Shown here: positions 45,902 through 58,000 of the stretch, in pieces
Layout: each line of letters starts with the position of its first letter
Numbering within the stretch: position 1 is the stretch's first letter
Origin: Fragilaria crotonensis
Taxonomy: Eukaryota > Bacillariophyta > Fragilariophyceae > Fragilariales > Fragilariaceae
Assembly: GCA_022925895.1 (NCBI GenBank)
Contig: JAKSYS010000109.1
Span: 54,796-118,795, forward strand
Direction: 5' to 3'
DNA: 64,000 nucleotides
The notes under the pieces: model-generated
What the model was told of the DNA's origin: nothing
What the model saw: only the letters and a program-made list of their open reading frames with translations
The model's database searches: none
Translations under genes and position numbers: made by a program

Positions 45902-48604
45902 TCATGGCCTCCAAGTGATTTGAGCCGAAGACTTGGACGGACAACTTCCTCGCCCGGCCACATTTTTGTCAAAAAACTCAACGATGCTTGATGGCGTCAG
46001 AGCCTCCACAAAATCGGCAATTTTATGGCGTGCGTGGAAGCAATAGTTGCGCTTGCAGACGGCATCCCAGAAGATAGTAGATTCCTGCATCAAGTTCTTT
46101 GGCTTATCACGTAAAGCTTTTACGACAGCCTGCACATTCTTCTCGAAGTCTGCAGCTTCCACCAACTTGGTGCGAAAGCCCTGGACAAAAACGTCGACTC
46201 TGGATGCAAGGTGAACTGGGTCATAAGCATCGCTTTGAATCAGTATCATCAAACCCTTGATGCTCGCTCCGCTCGTGTGCGGAGCCGTATGCACGATATA
46301 CCCAAGCTGTTCCTCGGTTCGAAGTTGGTGGAAGGCAGGTTCCTTGATGACGTGTTGTAAGAATGCCAAGTGCGCTCGTTCTTGTAGTGACAAGTGTCCC
46401 ATCTGGTAGATAACTTCGACGACAGAGTTAGAGTTATCAGGATTCATCCCGGGAAAGCGCATAGTATGGGAATCAGTCAGCTGAACGACACGGTCCTCAG
46501 GCAAACGTGTTGGTGGAAGTGGTTGCAGCCCATCGACCCAAAGCATAGCGAGATTCTCGGCCTCCTCGGCGTACACATTACCATGAATCAACATTTCGAA
46601 CTTGCAGATCTTTATCAAAGTGTTTCGCCCGAAGTCAAGTACACTTTCACGAGTGACACTGGGCAAGATATCCAATTTCTCAGACGGCGTCCACTTGTGC
46701 TCCAACAGCACCATGTCTGCACCAAACATGGCGTGCTGATAGGCTTGTGAATATGAGAAGTTCTCGAGATCCTGCCCAAGCTTCGCTTGGAGACGCTCAA
46801 AGACCTCGTCCGTTATGTCCAAACTCAACATAACCTGCACGATGCGCTCTGCCAATTTGGAGATCTTATGGTTGTAGCCAGAGATATGAATTTCCAATCC
46901 ACTTCTTGTGGTGGAGACTTGACAATGCAAGCCGGCCATACTCGCCAGGTACGAAAAGTCATTGCAAGCATCTTCTAGCGCCATCTGCCAGAGATTAGTC
47001 TTGACCTGGTCGTCGGGTGATGCGTAGGCAACAGGGTTCAAAAGATTGACCAGAAGGTTGACTGTAGGCATTCGAAATTCCGTATCGGGCTTGTACCACA
47101 GACGACAGACGGGTGAATCCAGGAGCAAAGAGGGCTCTTTTGACTCCTCCTCCTGATTCTTCAACTCAAAATCAGTTGCAATCATATTGTTACGTTCAGG
47201 AAGGTGCAATTCAACTGGCGAGATGAATGTAGACCACTTATTCAACAATTCTTCAGGAATGACATTGGCGTTGTACTGAACACCGTACCAAGTTTCGGTT
47301 TCCGTCGTCTTACCCTCATACGCCTTTGGGTGCGCCAACAAAAGAAGCATATTTTCCGGGCTGACAGAAGACATGACTTCTGTCAGTATGGTAGGCTCAA
47401 AGTTGCGGAATACGTAGTCACCAGAGAGGATGTGTTCTGGGTCATACATATGGACATTGGTTGCAAGTGAACTCGTGTAATCCATGGGTTCTCTCTTATT
47501 CAAGAATCTGAAGGAGCAGTCCGCCACTGTCTTTGTTTCCTCGAATATCCATTCCTGAGGGCCTTGCTTCTTCATCATTTCAACGTACTCGAAGACCAGT
47601 CCAACAATCTCTTCATAATGTTCAAACCCCTGATCAGTCAGGGTGATGGATATCGCAAATGAAGACCAATCCGAACAGTTACGGGTAGTTCCTGCTGACA
47701 AATCATGGGCCCACTGGTTGTTCTTTAAAAGCGCAAAGAGTGAGCCCTTCGATTCATGACCGATCAGGTGGGCGAGGTACCTGGTTGGCTTCGATAGATA
47801 CAAGGAGTCCGTTTCTCGCATAGGAAACTGCATCTCCAGGGTAATGGCTTGCTTGACAGGGATCACCTGAAGGGCAAGAGGAAGTATGCCCTGAAATGGT
47901 TGGCCAGGAAACTTGTGAGGCTGCAACGAACGGTTTGGAATGTCTGTGAAAAAGTGGGCGACGAGTCTTTCCAATTCATCAAGAGTCGCCGTGCCCAAAA
48001 CTGCCAAGGACATGCGATTTGAGGAATAGTTGTTCTCGTAGAACTCCAGCAAGGATTCATGGGTGATGGCTGAGAGTGATTCTTGGTTGCCAGTTCCAAA
48101 TTTACTGTAGGGATGATCTTTTCGGCTGAGACTCTTGCACAATTGATACTTGCGCCACATGTCGGACTGCAGATTCTTGGCATGCTCACTATCGACAGCT
48201 TGGCGCTCCTTGTCGAGAGAGTCCTCGTTCAAGAGAGGGGCAATAAAGAATTGAGAAAAGCGATCGAGAGCTCCCTCCAGGTGTTCGGAGCTAACATCAA
48301 GGTAGTAGTTGGTGTGCTCTAGATCTGTGTACGCGTTGGAGGACCCCCCATGTTTACTGAGGTATTGACTGTAATCATTCTCGTTTGGGTACTTCTTGGT
48401 TCCCATGAACAGCAGATGCTCCAGAAAATGAGCTTCTCCGCCTTGGATGTCACTGTACGAACCGACATTAACGTCAATCGCAGCACTAGCTTTCTCCGAA
48501 GTCGGATCAGAAACAAGGAGAACCCTCAACTCGTTAGGCAAAACAAGGTATCTATAGAGACGATCATCCGAAGCGGACTTTTCGACAACTATGCTCTCGC
48601 CCAT
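45902..48604 (-). CDS. Insulin-degrading-enzyme-like metallopeptidase (M16 family)
   Basis: This intact single-exon gene encodes about 900 residues from the only in-frame ATG (48604). Family knowledge: M16A enzymes (insulysin/IDE, nardilysin) form a chamber that degrades short peptides, using an inverted zinc motif. Seen: the domain-1 motif H59-F-L-E62-H63 within GGEAHFLEHLLFMGTKKYP, the downstream zinc-ligand helix (ERQAVDSEHAKNLQSDMWR), GGSSNAYTDLEHTNYY, and the C-terminal half with EEQLGYIVHTAPHTSGASI, equivalent to the IDE substrate-binding Arg/Tyr region. It is slightly shorter than human IDE (about 1,000 residues), lacking part of the N- and C-terminal extensions. There is no organelle leader, so it is probably cytosolic. 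Confidence 0.93.
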   Translation of the reverse strand: MGESIVVEKSASDDRLYRYLVLPNELRVLLVSDPTSEKASAAIDVNVGSYSDIQGGEAHFLEHLLFMGTKKYPNENDYSQYLSKHGGSSNAYTDLEHTNYYLDVSSEHLEGALDRFSQFFIAPLLNEDSLDKERQAVDSEHAKNLQSDMWRKYQLCKSLSRKDHPYSKFGTGNQESLSAITHESLLEFYENNYSSNRMSLAVLGTATLDELERLVAHFFTDIPNRSLQPHKFPGQPFQGILPLALQVIPVKQAITLEMQFPMRETDSLYLSKPTRYLAHLIGHESKGSLFALLKNNQWAHDLSAGTTRNCSDWSSFAISITLTDQGFEHYEEIVGLVFEYVEMMKKQGPQEWIFEETKTVADCSFRFLNKREPMDYTSSLATNVHMYDPEHILSGDYVFRNFEPTILTEVMSSVSPENMLLLLAHPKAYEGKTTETETWYGVQYNANVIPEELLNKWSTFISPVELHLPERNNMIATDFELKNQEEESKEPSLLLDSPVCRLWYKPDTEFRMPTVNLLVNLLNPVAYASPDDQVKTNLWQMALEDACNDFSYLASMAGLHCQVSTTRSGLEIHISGYNHKISKLAERIVQVMLSLDITDEVFERLQAKLGQDLENFSYSQAYQHAMFGADMVLLEHKWTPSEKLDILPSVTRESVLDFGRNTLIKICKFEMLIHGNVYAEEAENLAMLWVDGLQPLPPTRLPEDRVVQLTDSHTMRFPGMNPDNSNSVVEVIYQMGHLSLQERAHLAFLQHVIKEPAFHQLRTEEQLGYIVHTAPHTSGASIKGLMILIQSDAYDPVHLASRVDVFVQGFRTKLVEAADFEKNVQAVVKALRDKPKNLMQESTIFWDAVCKRNYCFHARHKIADFVEALTPSSIVEFFDKNVAGRGSCPSKSSAQITWRP

Positions 48605-49150
48605 CGTTATATCACTTCTTGTGGTGCTCGTCGCAGAAAAAATGTATAGTTCCAATAATCCGATAGCCGGTGGCACCAGTTGGTGGTTCGTGCCTGTGCC
48701 CAAACATACGCCAACTGTCCTCAGTCCACCAACGGCAAAGAAAATTCGCTGTGATTCGTTGTCATTCCCTGAAATCGGCTTCCGGCTTCCTGGTATGTAC
48801 TTGTAGAGCTACTCTCTAGAGAGAGTATTAGTACTGTACTACTACTGTGGAAATCTTTGTTAGCTTACTCTACGTTCATACAAATCTGGTGTAGTACAAG
48901 TACTGTACTTGAATTCGGAGTACGACAGTAGATCTTGTATGTCATATCTTTTTCAGAGTGGAGTAACTGGTTGTATCTGGCAGGACTCCAGTACAAGTAC
49001 TCTACTCAGTACTTGGTACATCTTTGCCACAGTAGACAGTACTTGTACTCAGAACTCAGAGTGCTCGACAAAGCCACGGACCCGGTACAAGCTACTGTAC
49101 CGGTAGTACTTGAAGCTCGACGTACCTGTCGTACGCACAATGTTTTTCCA
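48605..49150. promoter_or_regulatory. 5' flank of the metallopeptidase gene, GTAC-rich
   Basis: Non-coding, with dense GTAC words (for example CAAGTACTGTACTTG near 48897) and a CTCTCTAGAGAGAG palindrome near 48811. Promoter function is inferred from position only. Confidence 0.35.
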
Positions 49151-49159
49151 TTAAAAAAT
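49151..49159. repeat. 9-bp target-site duplication (left)
   Basis: TTAAAAAAT, repeated at 49974-49982 on the other side of the element. Confidence 0.8.
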
Positions 49160-49973
49160 TGGGAAATTACAATATCACGCATTTTTTTGCCACTTTGCAA
49201 TATAGTTCAATGACTTACTATCCACAAATTCGTATTTAACTATATACTACATTTGCGTTTGTATTTTACAATATCACGCATTCTTTCGTCAACATTTTTT
49301 AAATCACGAATTCCTACAGGTCTTCCATACGGAACACCAATTTGCCTATTATTAGGAATTTAATTTTATCAATGACCCGGAATGTCTTAAAAATGAAATT
49401 CCAATCGGTGTCACATTTCTTAAAAGCAAAGTTCCAAAGGGTGTCACATTTCAGGATTCTGTCTGGTGTTTGAGAAATAAAATTCCCATTGATGTCGCAC
49501 TGCATACGGGAAATTTGTGTAGAATACTGTCATCTTGCAACAAGCACATCATCAAGAGGTGTTGTATTCATGAGCAAACATTGATGATGTGCCTCTAAAC
49601 CAAATTATGACCGCTATGCAGGGTTAGATATGAGGAAGTTCCAAGCAGATGATGGCTTGAGAGTAAAAGCATTGGACGTGAAATGAAAGAGAAAGCGACC
49701 ATGATGCAAGAATCATCAGTTGTAATCTTTATGTGCGTTACGAGACGGTGTACCATGCTGTCTGTGGAGGTCGAGCATGGCAGGCGACAAAAGCGTGATA
49801 TAGTAAAAGATGGCAAAAGAATGCGCTATATTGTAAATGCTTCTTTTCAAAATGCGTGATATTGTAAAATACAAACGCAAATGTAGTATATAGTTAAATA
49901 CGAATTTGTGGATAGTAAGTCATTGTACTATATTGCAAAGTGGCAAAAAAATGCGTGATATTGTAATTTCCCC
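49160..49973. mobile_element. Non-autonomous MULE-like element with about 125-bp inverted repeats and 9-bp target duplication
   Basis: The ends, 49160-49285 and about 49848-49973, are nearly perfect inverted copies over about 125 bases (GGGAAATTACAATATCACGC at the tip; one mismatch noted in the first 60). They are flanked by the direct 9-base duplication TTAAAAAAT at 49151-49159 and 49974-49982. Long inverted repeats with a 9-base duplication fit Mutator-like elements. The 560-base interior has no transposase. It carries a short tandem motif containing GGTGTCACATTTC (49405-49465). Confidence 0.85.
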
Positions 49974-49982
49974 TTAAAAAAT
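49974..49982. repeat. 9-bp target-site duplication (right)
   Basis: TTAAAAAAT, matching 49151-49159. Confidence 0.8.
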
Positions 49983-50039
49983 ACTAGTGGGTTCCTCACA
50001 AACTGATCGGAGTATGATACATACTGGTGTTTTACAGTA

Positions 50040-50733
50040 CCACCTAAAAACTGCTTAGAACCAATAATTTAACGCATGTTAGGACTCAATTTATCCATTC
50101 CTTCAAGCTTCGCACTCTATTTCCGTTCCGTTACAACTTCTTCTCCGTATAGTTCTCCACGTTACAATTGAATCAATCTTGTACTGGAGCAGATATTCAT
50201 CAAGAAATGGAACGATTTCATCGCCTCGTTTTGAGATTATTGGTTCTAAGTGATACATAAAAATTTATTGATGCATGAAGAAAAATTTATATGTGCGCGC
50301 GTAATCTTTTTCACACGTTCGCCCAAAATCGATGTAATTTCGGTCTACTGTTACGCTGGTAGCCACGTGTGTTTGTACCACCAACGTTGGACCACAAGAA
50401 AATACGGCGCGGTATCGTGTCACGCGCTTCTATAAAAATCGCAACAGTGAAAAAATACTCCGAGCATTCATGGAAGCCCACCTCGATGTGTTAAAATCGT
50501 GAGCTGATTTGAGCTCAATTGCCAAAATACAGTGTGAAATATGGAAGCGACCGCTCACTCAACCTCACTTTCCTGCAATTATACGAAGGCTGCAGGATGA
50601 ATAAAGGAATGAGGTTGTCATACATATTCATTGGGAAAAACATAATTTGAGCAACTTTTGTGTAGGGGATACGGATTTTAACGCGTTTATTGGTTCTAAG
50701 TGATATTATTGGTTCTAAGCAGTTTTTTGGTGG
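50040..50733. mobile_element. Inverted-repeat element with TA target duplication
   Basis: The ends, 50040-50068 and 50705-50733, are 29-base inverted repeats with one mismatch (CCACC[T/A]AAAAACTGCTTAG, continuing AACCAATAAT), flanked by TA on both sides (50038-50039, 50734-50735). This fits a Tc1/mariner-type non-autonomous element. The TTATTGGTTCTAAG part of the right end recurs inside at 50236-50250 and at 50687-50700, so the right end is partly duplicated. No coding sequence was recognised inside. Confidence 0.65.
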
Positions 50734-50935
50734 TAGCATATGTCGAGCAACCTGTTCACAGCAAATTCAATGAGCATTCCATCCAGTAACTTTGAATTCG
50801 TACAGTATTGTAATTCAGTAACGTAAGACACCGTCGTTTCAACATAAATTACCGTCGATTTATGTACTGTAGACCTGTAGTACATGTAATCCACGTAACA
50901 GTACAACAGTACCCCAGAGTGGTCATACTCCGTAA

Positions 50936-50972
<37 letters not shown>
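50936..50972. repeat. (AC)n microsatellite at the left edge of the retrotransposon array
   Basis: About 18 AC units directly abutting the first base block (CACATTGGAG) of retrotransposon copy A. Confidence 0.9.
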
Positions 50973-50973
<1 letters not shown>

Positions 50974-53900
50974 ACATTGGAGTTGTCGTCAAGTCAAGCC
51001 GACGAGAGAGCCTTTGTGTAGTGTCATGAGTGTGAATGGTGCCGCGAGGGGCAACGCCCGAGGAACGACAGCGAACAGAGCTGTAACGGCGGTGATCGAC
51101 GGTGTCGGTCATCGTCGCCTCATGTTGCCAACCGCGCGCCAGGAAATTCAAAACTCCTCGACGCGTAGCGCGCTCGTACCCCACGGTACAACGCGCGAGC
51201 GTCCGTCCTCTGTCCGTCCGCAGCCGTTGAATGACGACTCACGTCGATGCAGACGATGGTTCCACTCGCGAACCGCCGTTGCGTCGACAGCGACAAGTCC
51301 TTCAGCGCTGTTGCGACTGCTCCAGATCGTCGACCTGTGCTCTGTCACGGCCGACAGCTCGCTCCCAGGCTTGTCCCTGTCGAGTTGCGAACAGGCGCTG
51401 CACTTCGTGCAGCTGCTTCAACAACTGCCAGAACAAGCGAGCGCCGCTGCCGCCGCCGACGACAGCGACCCTCCGATGCTTCTTCACCAGCCCCGGCGCA
51501 ACTGCGACCACAGAGCCCACCCCAGCAATCGAATCCGCCCCCTCCAGCTGCCGTTCCGACCGCGACCGGGATCCCCCCAGCGCTTTCCCCGACATCCCGA
51601 CAACCATCCGCATCGACGATCGACGTCGACGGTGACGTCGGCATGACCCCGGAGCCACTGGATCGGACCCCCGCTCCGACGCCCGACGACGACAACGACG
51701 ACCCCTCCTTGCCCGCCCCGACGGATACAGAGACGGCCGCCGACGCTGGCGAGGACCCGATTCCTGCTTGTCCCCCCGTGACAGAGGCAGCGGCCAATAG
51801 GGCCAACGCCACTGCACGGGAAGATCCAGAGGCGGCCCCCGGACCGGCAGTAACGCCGGACGCGGGGGCCGATCTGCCCGGCTACTTCGTAACCGCGGCG
51901 GATCGCCTACTGGATGCCGCCTATGGAGATCACGTCCACGACAACGCTGGGACGCATCTCCATGGCGACTTCTCCGATGACGCGCTATGGCAGCGCCGAT
52001 GGAAGAAGATGGCTCAGATCGCCACCACACGCTACCAGGCCCCTGCTGGTAGAGTGGGGCGGCGTTTCATTGCCATCCTCACCTCCGAGTTCCGAGGCGT
52101 ACGCGAACGCCGCTGGAACTCGGAACGCCCCCCCTGGTGTTCGTTGCAACAGTGTTGCAGACGACACAAGGGGTTCGTCGCGCCAAGGACATTCGTTCGC
52201 GCCTCGCGCAACGAATGGACTTGTGGGACCAAGGCCACTACAAGGCCTTGGTCGACGACGCCGAGGGGGAAGTCCTTTCCCGACAACCCTCCTCCCGTCC
52301 GCCCGACGAAGAGGCGCGCGCTCGCTCCTTCAACGCACGCGTCCTCTCCGGCCGACTTCGTTCCGCCGTGCGAACGCTCACCAACCGCTCCGGCGGTGGC
52401 GTCCGCCAGCCTGACGACCTCTGCACGAAGTCAGGCCGCCCGTGTGGCAGGTGCTTCAAGAGAAGCACCCGCCCTTCGCGACCCGACCTCTGTTGGAGGA
52501 GGATGGCGCGAGCCCTACCCGATCTCCCTGCCCCCATCCCTGTGCGTCACACAGGACGACGTGGAGGCGATCTCCCCACGGCTCGCCGGCGCCGCCGGAC
52601 CCGGCGGCACCGATGCCGTCGACCTGGCCAACTGGCTACTTCGCTTCGGACGCGAGTCCGAAGCGCTGCGTGAGAGATGGCGGCCTGGACCAACTGGCTC
52701 GCCAACACCTCGCCGCCTTGGGCGGCCTACCGCGCCGTGATGGCGAATCGCCTGGTTGCACTCGACAAGCAACCGGGCACTCGCCCGTCGGCATCGGCGA
52801 AGTGTACCGTCGCCTGTGGGCCAAATGCCCTTGAAGGCAATTGGCTCGCAGGCAACGGCTGCGTGCGGCAACTTCAACCTCTGTGCCGGCCTCCAGGCCG
52901 GCATCGAGGGCGCCGTCCACGCCGTGCGGACGTCTTCGCCGACCCTCGTTGATCCCTGCTCCGCCCCTGACTCGCAGGACGCCGACGCCCCCTAACGCAA
53001 GCGTCCGAAGATCCGGCCGCGCCGCCTCCCATCCCCTCGCCGACATGACCCTGGACGAGGCCTTCGCGGCCATCGCCGACGACGGGCCTCTCCTCTGCTG
53101 AAGCCTCGGCCGTCCTCCTGGTCGACGCGACCAACGGCTTCAACGAGCTCGGCCGCAAGGCCATGCTCTGGACCGTGCGCATCGCTGGGCCAACGGTGCC
53201 CGGTTCAGTTTCAACTGCTACCGGCACTCGGCCCAACTCCTCCTGCGTCGACGCGGCGACGACTGCGATCATCCTCTCGCGAGGGGGTCACGCAGGTGAC
53301 CCTCTCTATGGTGCTGTACGGCCTCGCGCTGACGCCGCTCGCCGAGACCATTCGAGCGCGAGTCCCCACGTCGCCCAGCCATGGTACGCGGACGACGCGG
53401 CCATGGCAGGCCCAGTCGACGGCATCGCCGAAGCACAGCGCCTCCTTCTCGACTCGGTCGCGCAGGGATACTTCCCGAGCCGGACAAGTCGATCCTCATC
53501 GTCCCGCTCGCCACCCCGCCCACCGCCCTCGAATCCCTCGCGGAATTCAACTTCCGACACGAGGAAGGGCACCGCTACCTGGGCGGCTTCGTGGGATCGG
53601 GCGCCGCCGAGGCGGCATGGGTGGACCCCAGGTCCAGCAATGGATCGAGTGTCCACTGCCTCGCGGCGGCGGCGAGGAGTACCCGCAGACCGCCTACGCT
53701 GGCCTGTCGCAGTCACTCCAATCGGAGTGGCAGTACCTCCAGCGCGTGACGCCAGACATCGCGCCAGCCTTCGCACCGCTGGAGGCTGCCATCGCGACTG
53801 TCTTCTTGCCGGCCTCTCGACGCGTCGGTCGAGGAGGTCGCCAAACTCCGCCCCTCCTCGCCCTCCCCACGCGACTGGGAGGATTGGGCATCCCAGACCC

Positions 53901-55067
53901 GACGACGACGGGGCGTTCTGCTTCGCCGTCGACAGCGAGCACGAACCTCCTTCACTGCTCCTGGTGGAGGGCGCCTCTGTGCTGCAGCGCACAGGCGCGA
54001 CGCCTCCACCGGTCGCCTCGCGGCGAAGGCGCACCAGCGCCACGCCACGGGGCGGCTAGCCGCGATCCTCGACGGCTCGCGACCGATGGAGAAGCGGCGC
54101 ATCATCCGGTCGGCGGCGACCGGCGCGTGGCTCTCCACCCGGCCGAGCCTCCTCAACGGCTCCGACCTCTCGGCCGAGGAGTTCCGCGATGGCGTCCGCC
54201 TTCGCTAGGCCTGACGCCACCTCCTCCCACCCCGATGCGACGGATGCGGCGAACGCTTCACGACGGAGCACGCCATGTCCTGTCGCAAAGGGGCTGATCC
54301 TCCACCGCCACAACGACCTCGTGGCGACATGGGGCAGCTTGCGCGGCCAGGCGCACACCCTCCACAGTCTCTGACGAGCCCTCATCCAAACGAGTCAGGA
54401 CGCGCAGGCGGCGGGCGCCAACCGACCGAGCCCACCCCAGAACTCCGCGGCGACATCGCTGTCCACGGATTCTGGACCCGAGGCACCACGGCGATCTTTG
54501 ATGTCCGCGTCACCGACACGGATGCCCCTCGAATCGCAACACCGCCCCGGCGAAGGTCCTCCGCGACACGAGGCTGAAAGAAGCCAAATACGGCGCCTCT
54601 GCATTGCGCGACGCCGTACCTTCACCCCTCGTCTTCTCAGTGGACGGCATGCAGGCGTGGAGGCCACCGCCGCTTCGCGGCGGCTAGCCTCCAGCCTTGC
54701 TTCCAAATGGAGCGGTCGTATTCCGAAGTGTGTGGCTTCGTACGATCCCGCCTCGCGATCGCCCTGGTTCGCTCCGCGAGCCGCTGCCTCCGCGCCGACC
54801 GCAACCCGATGCGCCGTACCCCCTTCCCGATCTGGGACTGCGGAGCGGGCCTCGGCCTCTATCGCATGTAACGGATGTGCCCCTTCGCCCTTGCCCCCGC
54901 TCCCGCGGCCGAACGACGCATTTTCACGGTGCACGCCCCGGATTCTGGATTTTCGGATGTATAGCACTGGCGCACCGCTACATGATGCCCACGGCACTGT
55001 CGTACCGACCCATTCATACACACATCAATCATACGTAGCATAGCTCAGTCCCACGTAACATACATAG
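50973..55067 (+). mobile_element. Non-LTR retrotransposon copy A (frameshifted)
   Basis: Runs from CACATTGGAGTTGTCG to ACGTAACATACATAG, between AC tracts. It has the same gene order as copy C: a Cys-rich N-terminus, a reverse transcriptase with WYADDAAM (about 53380), a CCHC knuckle, and a restriction-like endonuclease. Many one- and two-base deletions break the frame, for example a missing GC near 51240 relative to copies B and C. Confidence 0.85.
51026..54871 (+). pseudogene. Retrotransposon polyprotein, copy A, many frameshifts
   Basis: It starts with the same ATG context as copies B and C and reaches a homologous stop (ATGTAA at 54866-54871), but the frame switches many times. The longest uninterrupted pieces are a few hundred codons. 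Domain content as in copy C. The middle of the element is close to copy B, while the first 500 bases are closer to copy C. Confidence 0.8.
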
Positions 55068-55086
55068 CACACACACACACACACAC
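55067..55086. repeat. (AC)n tract between copies A and B
   Basis: About ten AC units joining the 3' end of copy A to the 5' end of copy B. Confidence 0.85.
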
Positions 55087-58000
55087 CACATTGGAGTTGT
55101 CGTCAAGTCAAGCCGACGAGAGAGCCTTTGTGTAGTGTCATGAGTGTGAATGGTGCCGCGAGGGGCAACGCCCGAGGAACGACAGCGAACAGAGCTGTAA
55201 CGGCGGTGATCGACGGTGTCGGTCATCGTCGCCTCATGTTGCCAACCGCGCGCCAGGAAATTCAAAACTCCTCGACGCGTAGCGCGCTCGTACCCCACGG
55301 TACAACGCGCGAGCGTCCGTCCTCTGTCCGTCCGCAGCCGTTGAATGACGACTCGCACGTCGATGCAGACGATGGTTCCACTCGCGAACCACCGTTGCGT
55401 CGACAGCGACAAGTCCTTCAGCGCTGCTGCGACTGCTCCAGATCGTCGACCTGTGCTCTGTCACGGCCGACAGCTCGCTCACAGGCTTGTCCCTGCCGAG
55501 TTGCGAACAAGCGCTGCACTTCGTGCAGCTGCTTCAACAACTGCCAGAACAAGCGAGCGCCGCTGCCGCCGCCGACAGCGACCTCCGATGCTTCTTCACC
55601 AGCCCCAGCGCAACTGCGACCACAGAGCCCACCCCAGCAATCGAATCCGCCCCTCCAGCTGCCGTTCCGACCGCGACCGAGATCCCCAGCGCCTTCCCAG
55701 ACAACCCGACAACCATCCGCATCGACGATCGACGTCGACGGTGACGTCGGCATGACCCCGGAGCCACTGGATCGGACCCCGCTCCGACGCCCGACGACGA
55801 CAATGACGACCCCTCCTTGCCCGCCCCGACGGATACAGAGACGGCCGCCAACGCTGGCGAGGACCCGATTCCTGCTTGTCCCCGTGACAGTGGCAGCGGC
55901 CAATAGGGCCAACGCCACTGCACGGAAGATCAGAGGCGGCCCCGGACCGGCAGTAACGCCGGACGCGGGGCCGATCTGCCCGGCTACTTCGTAACCGCGG
56001 CAGATCGCCTTCTGGATTCCGCCTGGAGACCACGTCCACGACAACGCCGGGACGCATCTCCATGGCGACTTCTCCGATGACGCGCTGTGGCAGCGCCGAT
56101 GGAGGAGGATGGCTCAGATCGCCACCACACGCTACCAGGCCCCTGCTGGTAGAGTGGGGAGGCGTTTCATTGCCATCCTCACCTCCGAGTTCCGAGGCGT
56201 ACGCGAACGCCGCTGGAACTCGGAACGCCCCCTGGTGTTCGTCGCAACAGTGTTGCAGACGACACAAGGGGTTCGTCGCGCCAAGGACATTCGTTCGCGC
56301 CTCGCGCAACGAATGGACTTGTGGGACCAAGGCCACTTCAAGGCCTTGGTCGACGACGCCGAGGGGGAAGTCCTTTCTCGACAACCCTCCTCCCGTCCAC
56401 CCGACGAAGAGGCGCGCGCTCGCTCCTTCAACGCACGCGTCCTCTCCGGCAGACTTCGTTCCGCCGTGCGAACGCTCACCAACCGCTCCGGCGGTGGCGT
56501 CCGCCAGCCTGACGACCTCTGCACGAAGTCAGGCCGCCCCGTGTGGCAGGTGCTTCAAGAGAAGCACCCGGCCCTTCGCGACCCGACCTCTGTTGGAGAG
56601 GAGGATGGGGCCTTCGAGCCCTATCCCGATCTCCCTGCCCCCATCCCTGTGTGCGTCACACAGGACGACGTGGAGGCGATCTCCCCACGGCTCGCCGGCG
56701 CCGCCGGACCCGGCGGCACCGATGCCGTCGACCTGGCCAACTGGCTACTTCGCTTCGGACGCGAGTCCGAAGCGCTGCGTGAGGAGATGGCGGCCTGGAC
56801 CAACTGGCTCGCCAACACCTCGCCGCCTTGGGCGGCCTACCGCGCCGTGATGGCGAATCGCCTGGTTGCACTCGACAAGCAACCTGGCACTCGCCCGGTT
56901 GGCATCGGCGAAGTGTACCGTCGCCTGTGGGCCAAATGCCTCTTGAAGGCAATTGGCTCACAGGCAACGGCCGCGTGCGGCAACTTCAACCTCTGTGCCG
57001 GCCTCCAGGCCGGCATCGAAGGCGCCGTACACGCCGTGCGTGACGTCTTCACCGACCCCTCGTTGATCCCTGCACCGCCACCTGACTCGCAGGACGCCGA
57101 CGCCCCTCACGCAAGCTCCGAGATCCGCCGGCCGCGCCCCCGTCCCCTCGCCGACATGACGCTGGACGAGGCCTTCGCGGCCATCGCCGACGACGTGGGC
57201 CTCTCCTCGGCTGAAGCCTCGGCCGTCCTCCTGGTCGACGCGACCAACGGCTTCAACGAGCTCGGCCGCAAGGCCATGCTATGGACCGTGCGGCATCGCT
57301 GGGCCAACGGTGCCCGGTTCAGTTTCAACTGCTACCGGCACTCGGCCCAACTCCTCCTGCGTCGGCGCGGCGACGACTGCGAGATCATCCTCGCGCGAGG
57401 GGTCACTCAGGGTGACCCTCTCTATGGTGCTCTACGGCCTCGCGCTGACGCCGCTCGCCGAGACCATTCGAGCGCGAGTCCCCACGGTCGCCCAGCCATG
57501 GTACGCGGACGACGCGGCCATGGCAGGCCCAGTCGACGGCATCGCCGAAGCACAGCGCCTCCTTCTCGAACTCGGGCCGCGCAGGGATACTTCCCGAGCC
57601 GGACAAGTCGATCCTCATCGTCCGCTCGCGACCCCGCCCACCGCCCTGAATCCCTCGCGGAATTCAACTTCCGACACGAGGAAGGGCACCGCTACCTGGG
57701 CGGCTTCGTGGGATCGGGCGCCGCCGAGGCGGCATGGGTGGACCCCAGGTCCAGCAATGGATCGAGGGTGTCCACTGCCTCGCGGCGGCGGCGAGGAGGT
57801 ACCCGCAGACCGCCTACGCTGGCCTGTCGCAGTCACTCAATCGGGTGGCAGTACCTCCAGCGCGTGACGCCAGACATCGCGCCAGCCTTCGCACCGCTGG
57901 AGGCTGCCATCGCGACCGTCTTCTTGCCGGCCCTTGACACGTCGGTCGAGGAGGTCGCCAAACTCCGCCCCTCCTCGCCCTCCCACGCGACTGGGAGGAT

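Noticed and set aside
45646-45918. Plus-strand frame over the end of the metallopeptidase gene
   Set aside because: Overlaps the 3' end of the well-supported minus-strand M16 gene and has no recognisable product.
51302-52030. Long minus-strand frames throughout the retrotransposon array
   Set aside because: GC-rich DNA gives long antisense frames by chance. They run against the RT/endonuclease frame and change between copies.
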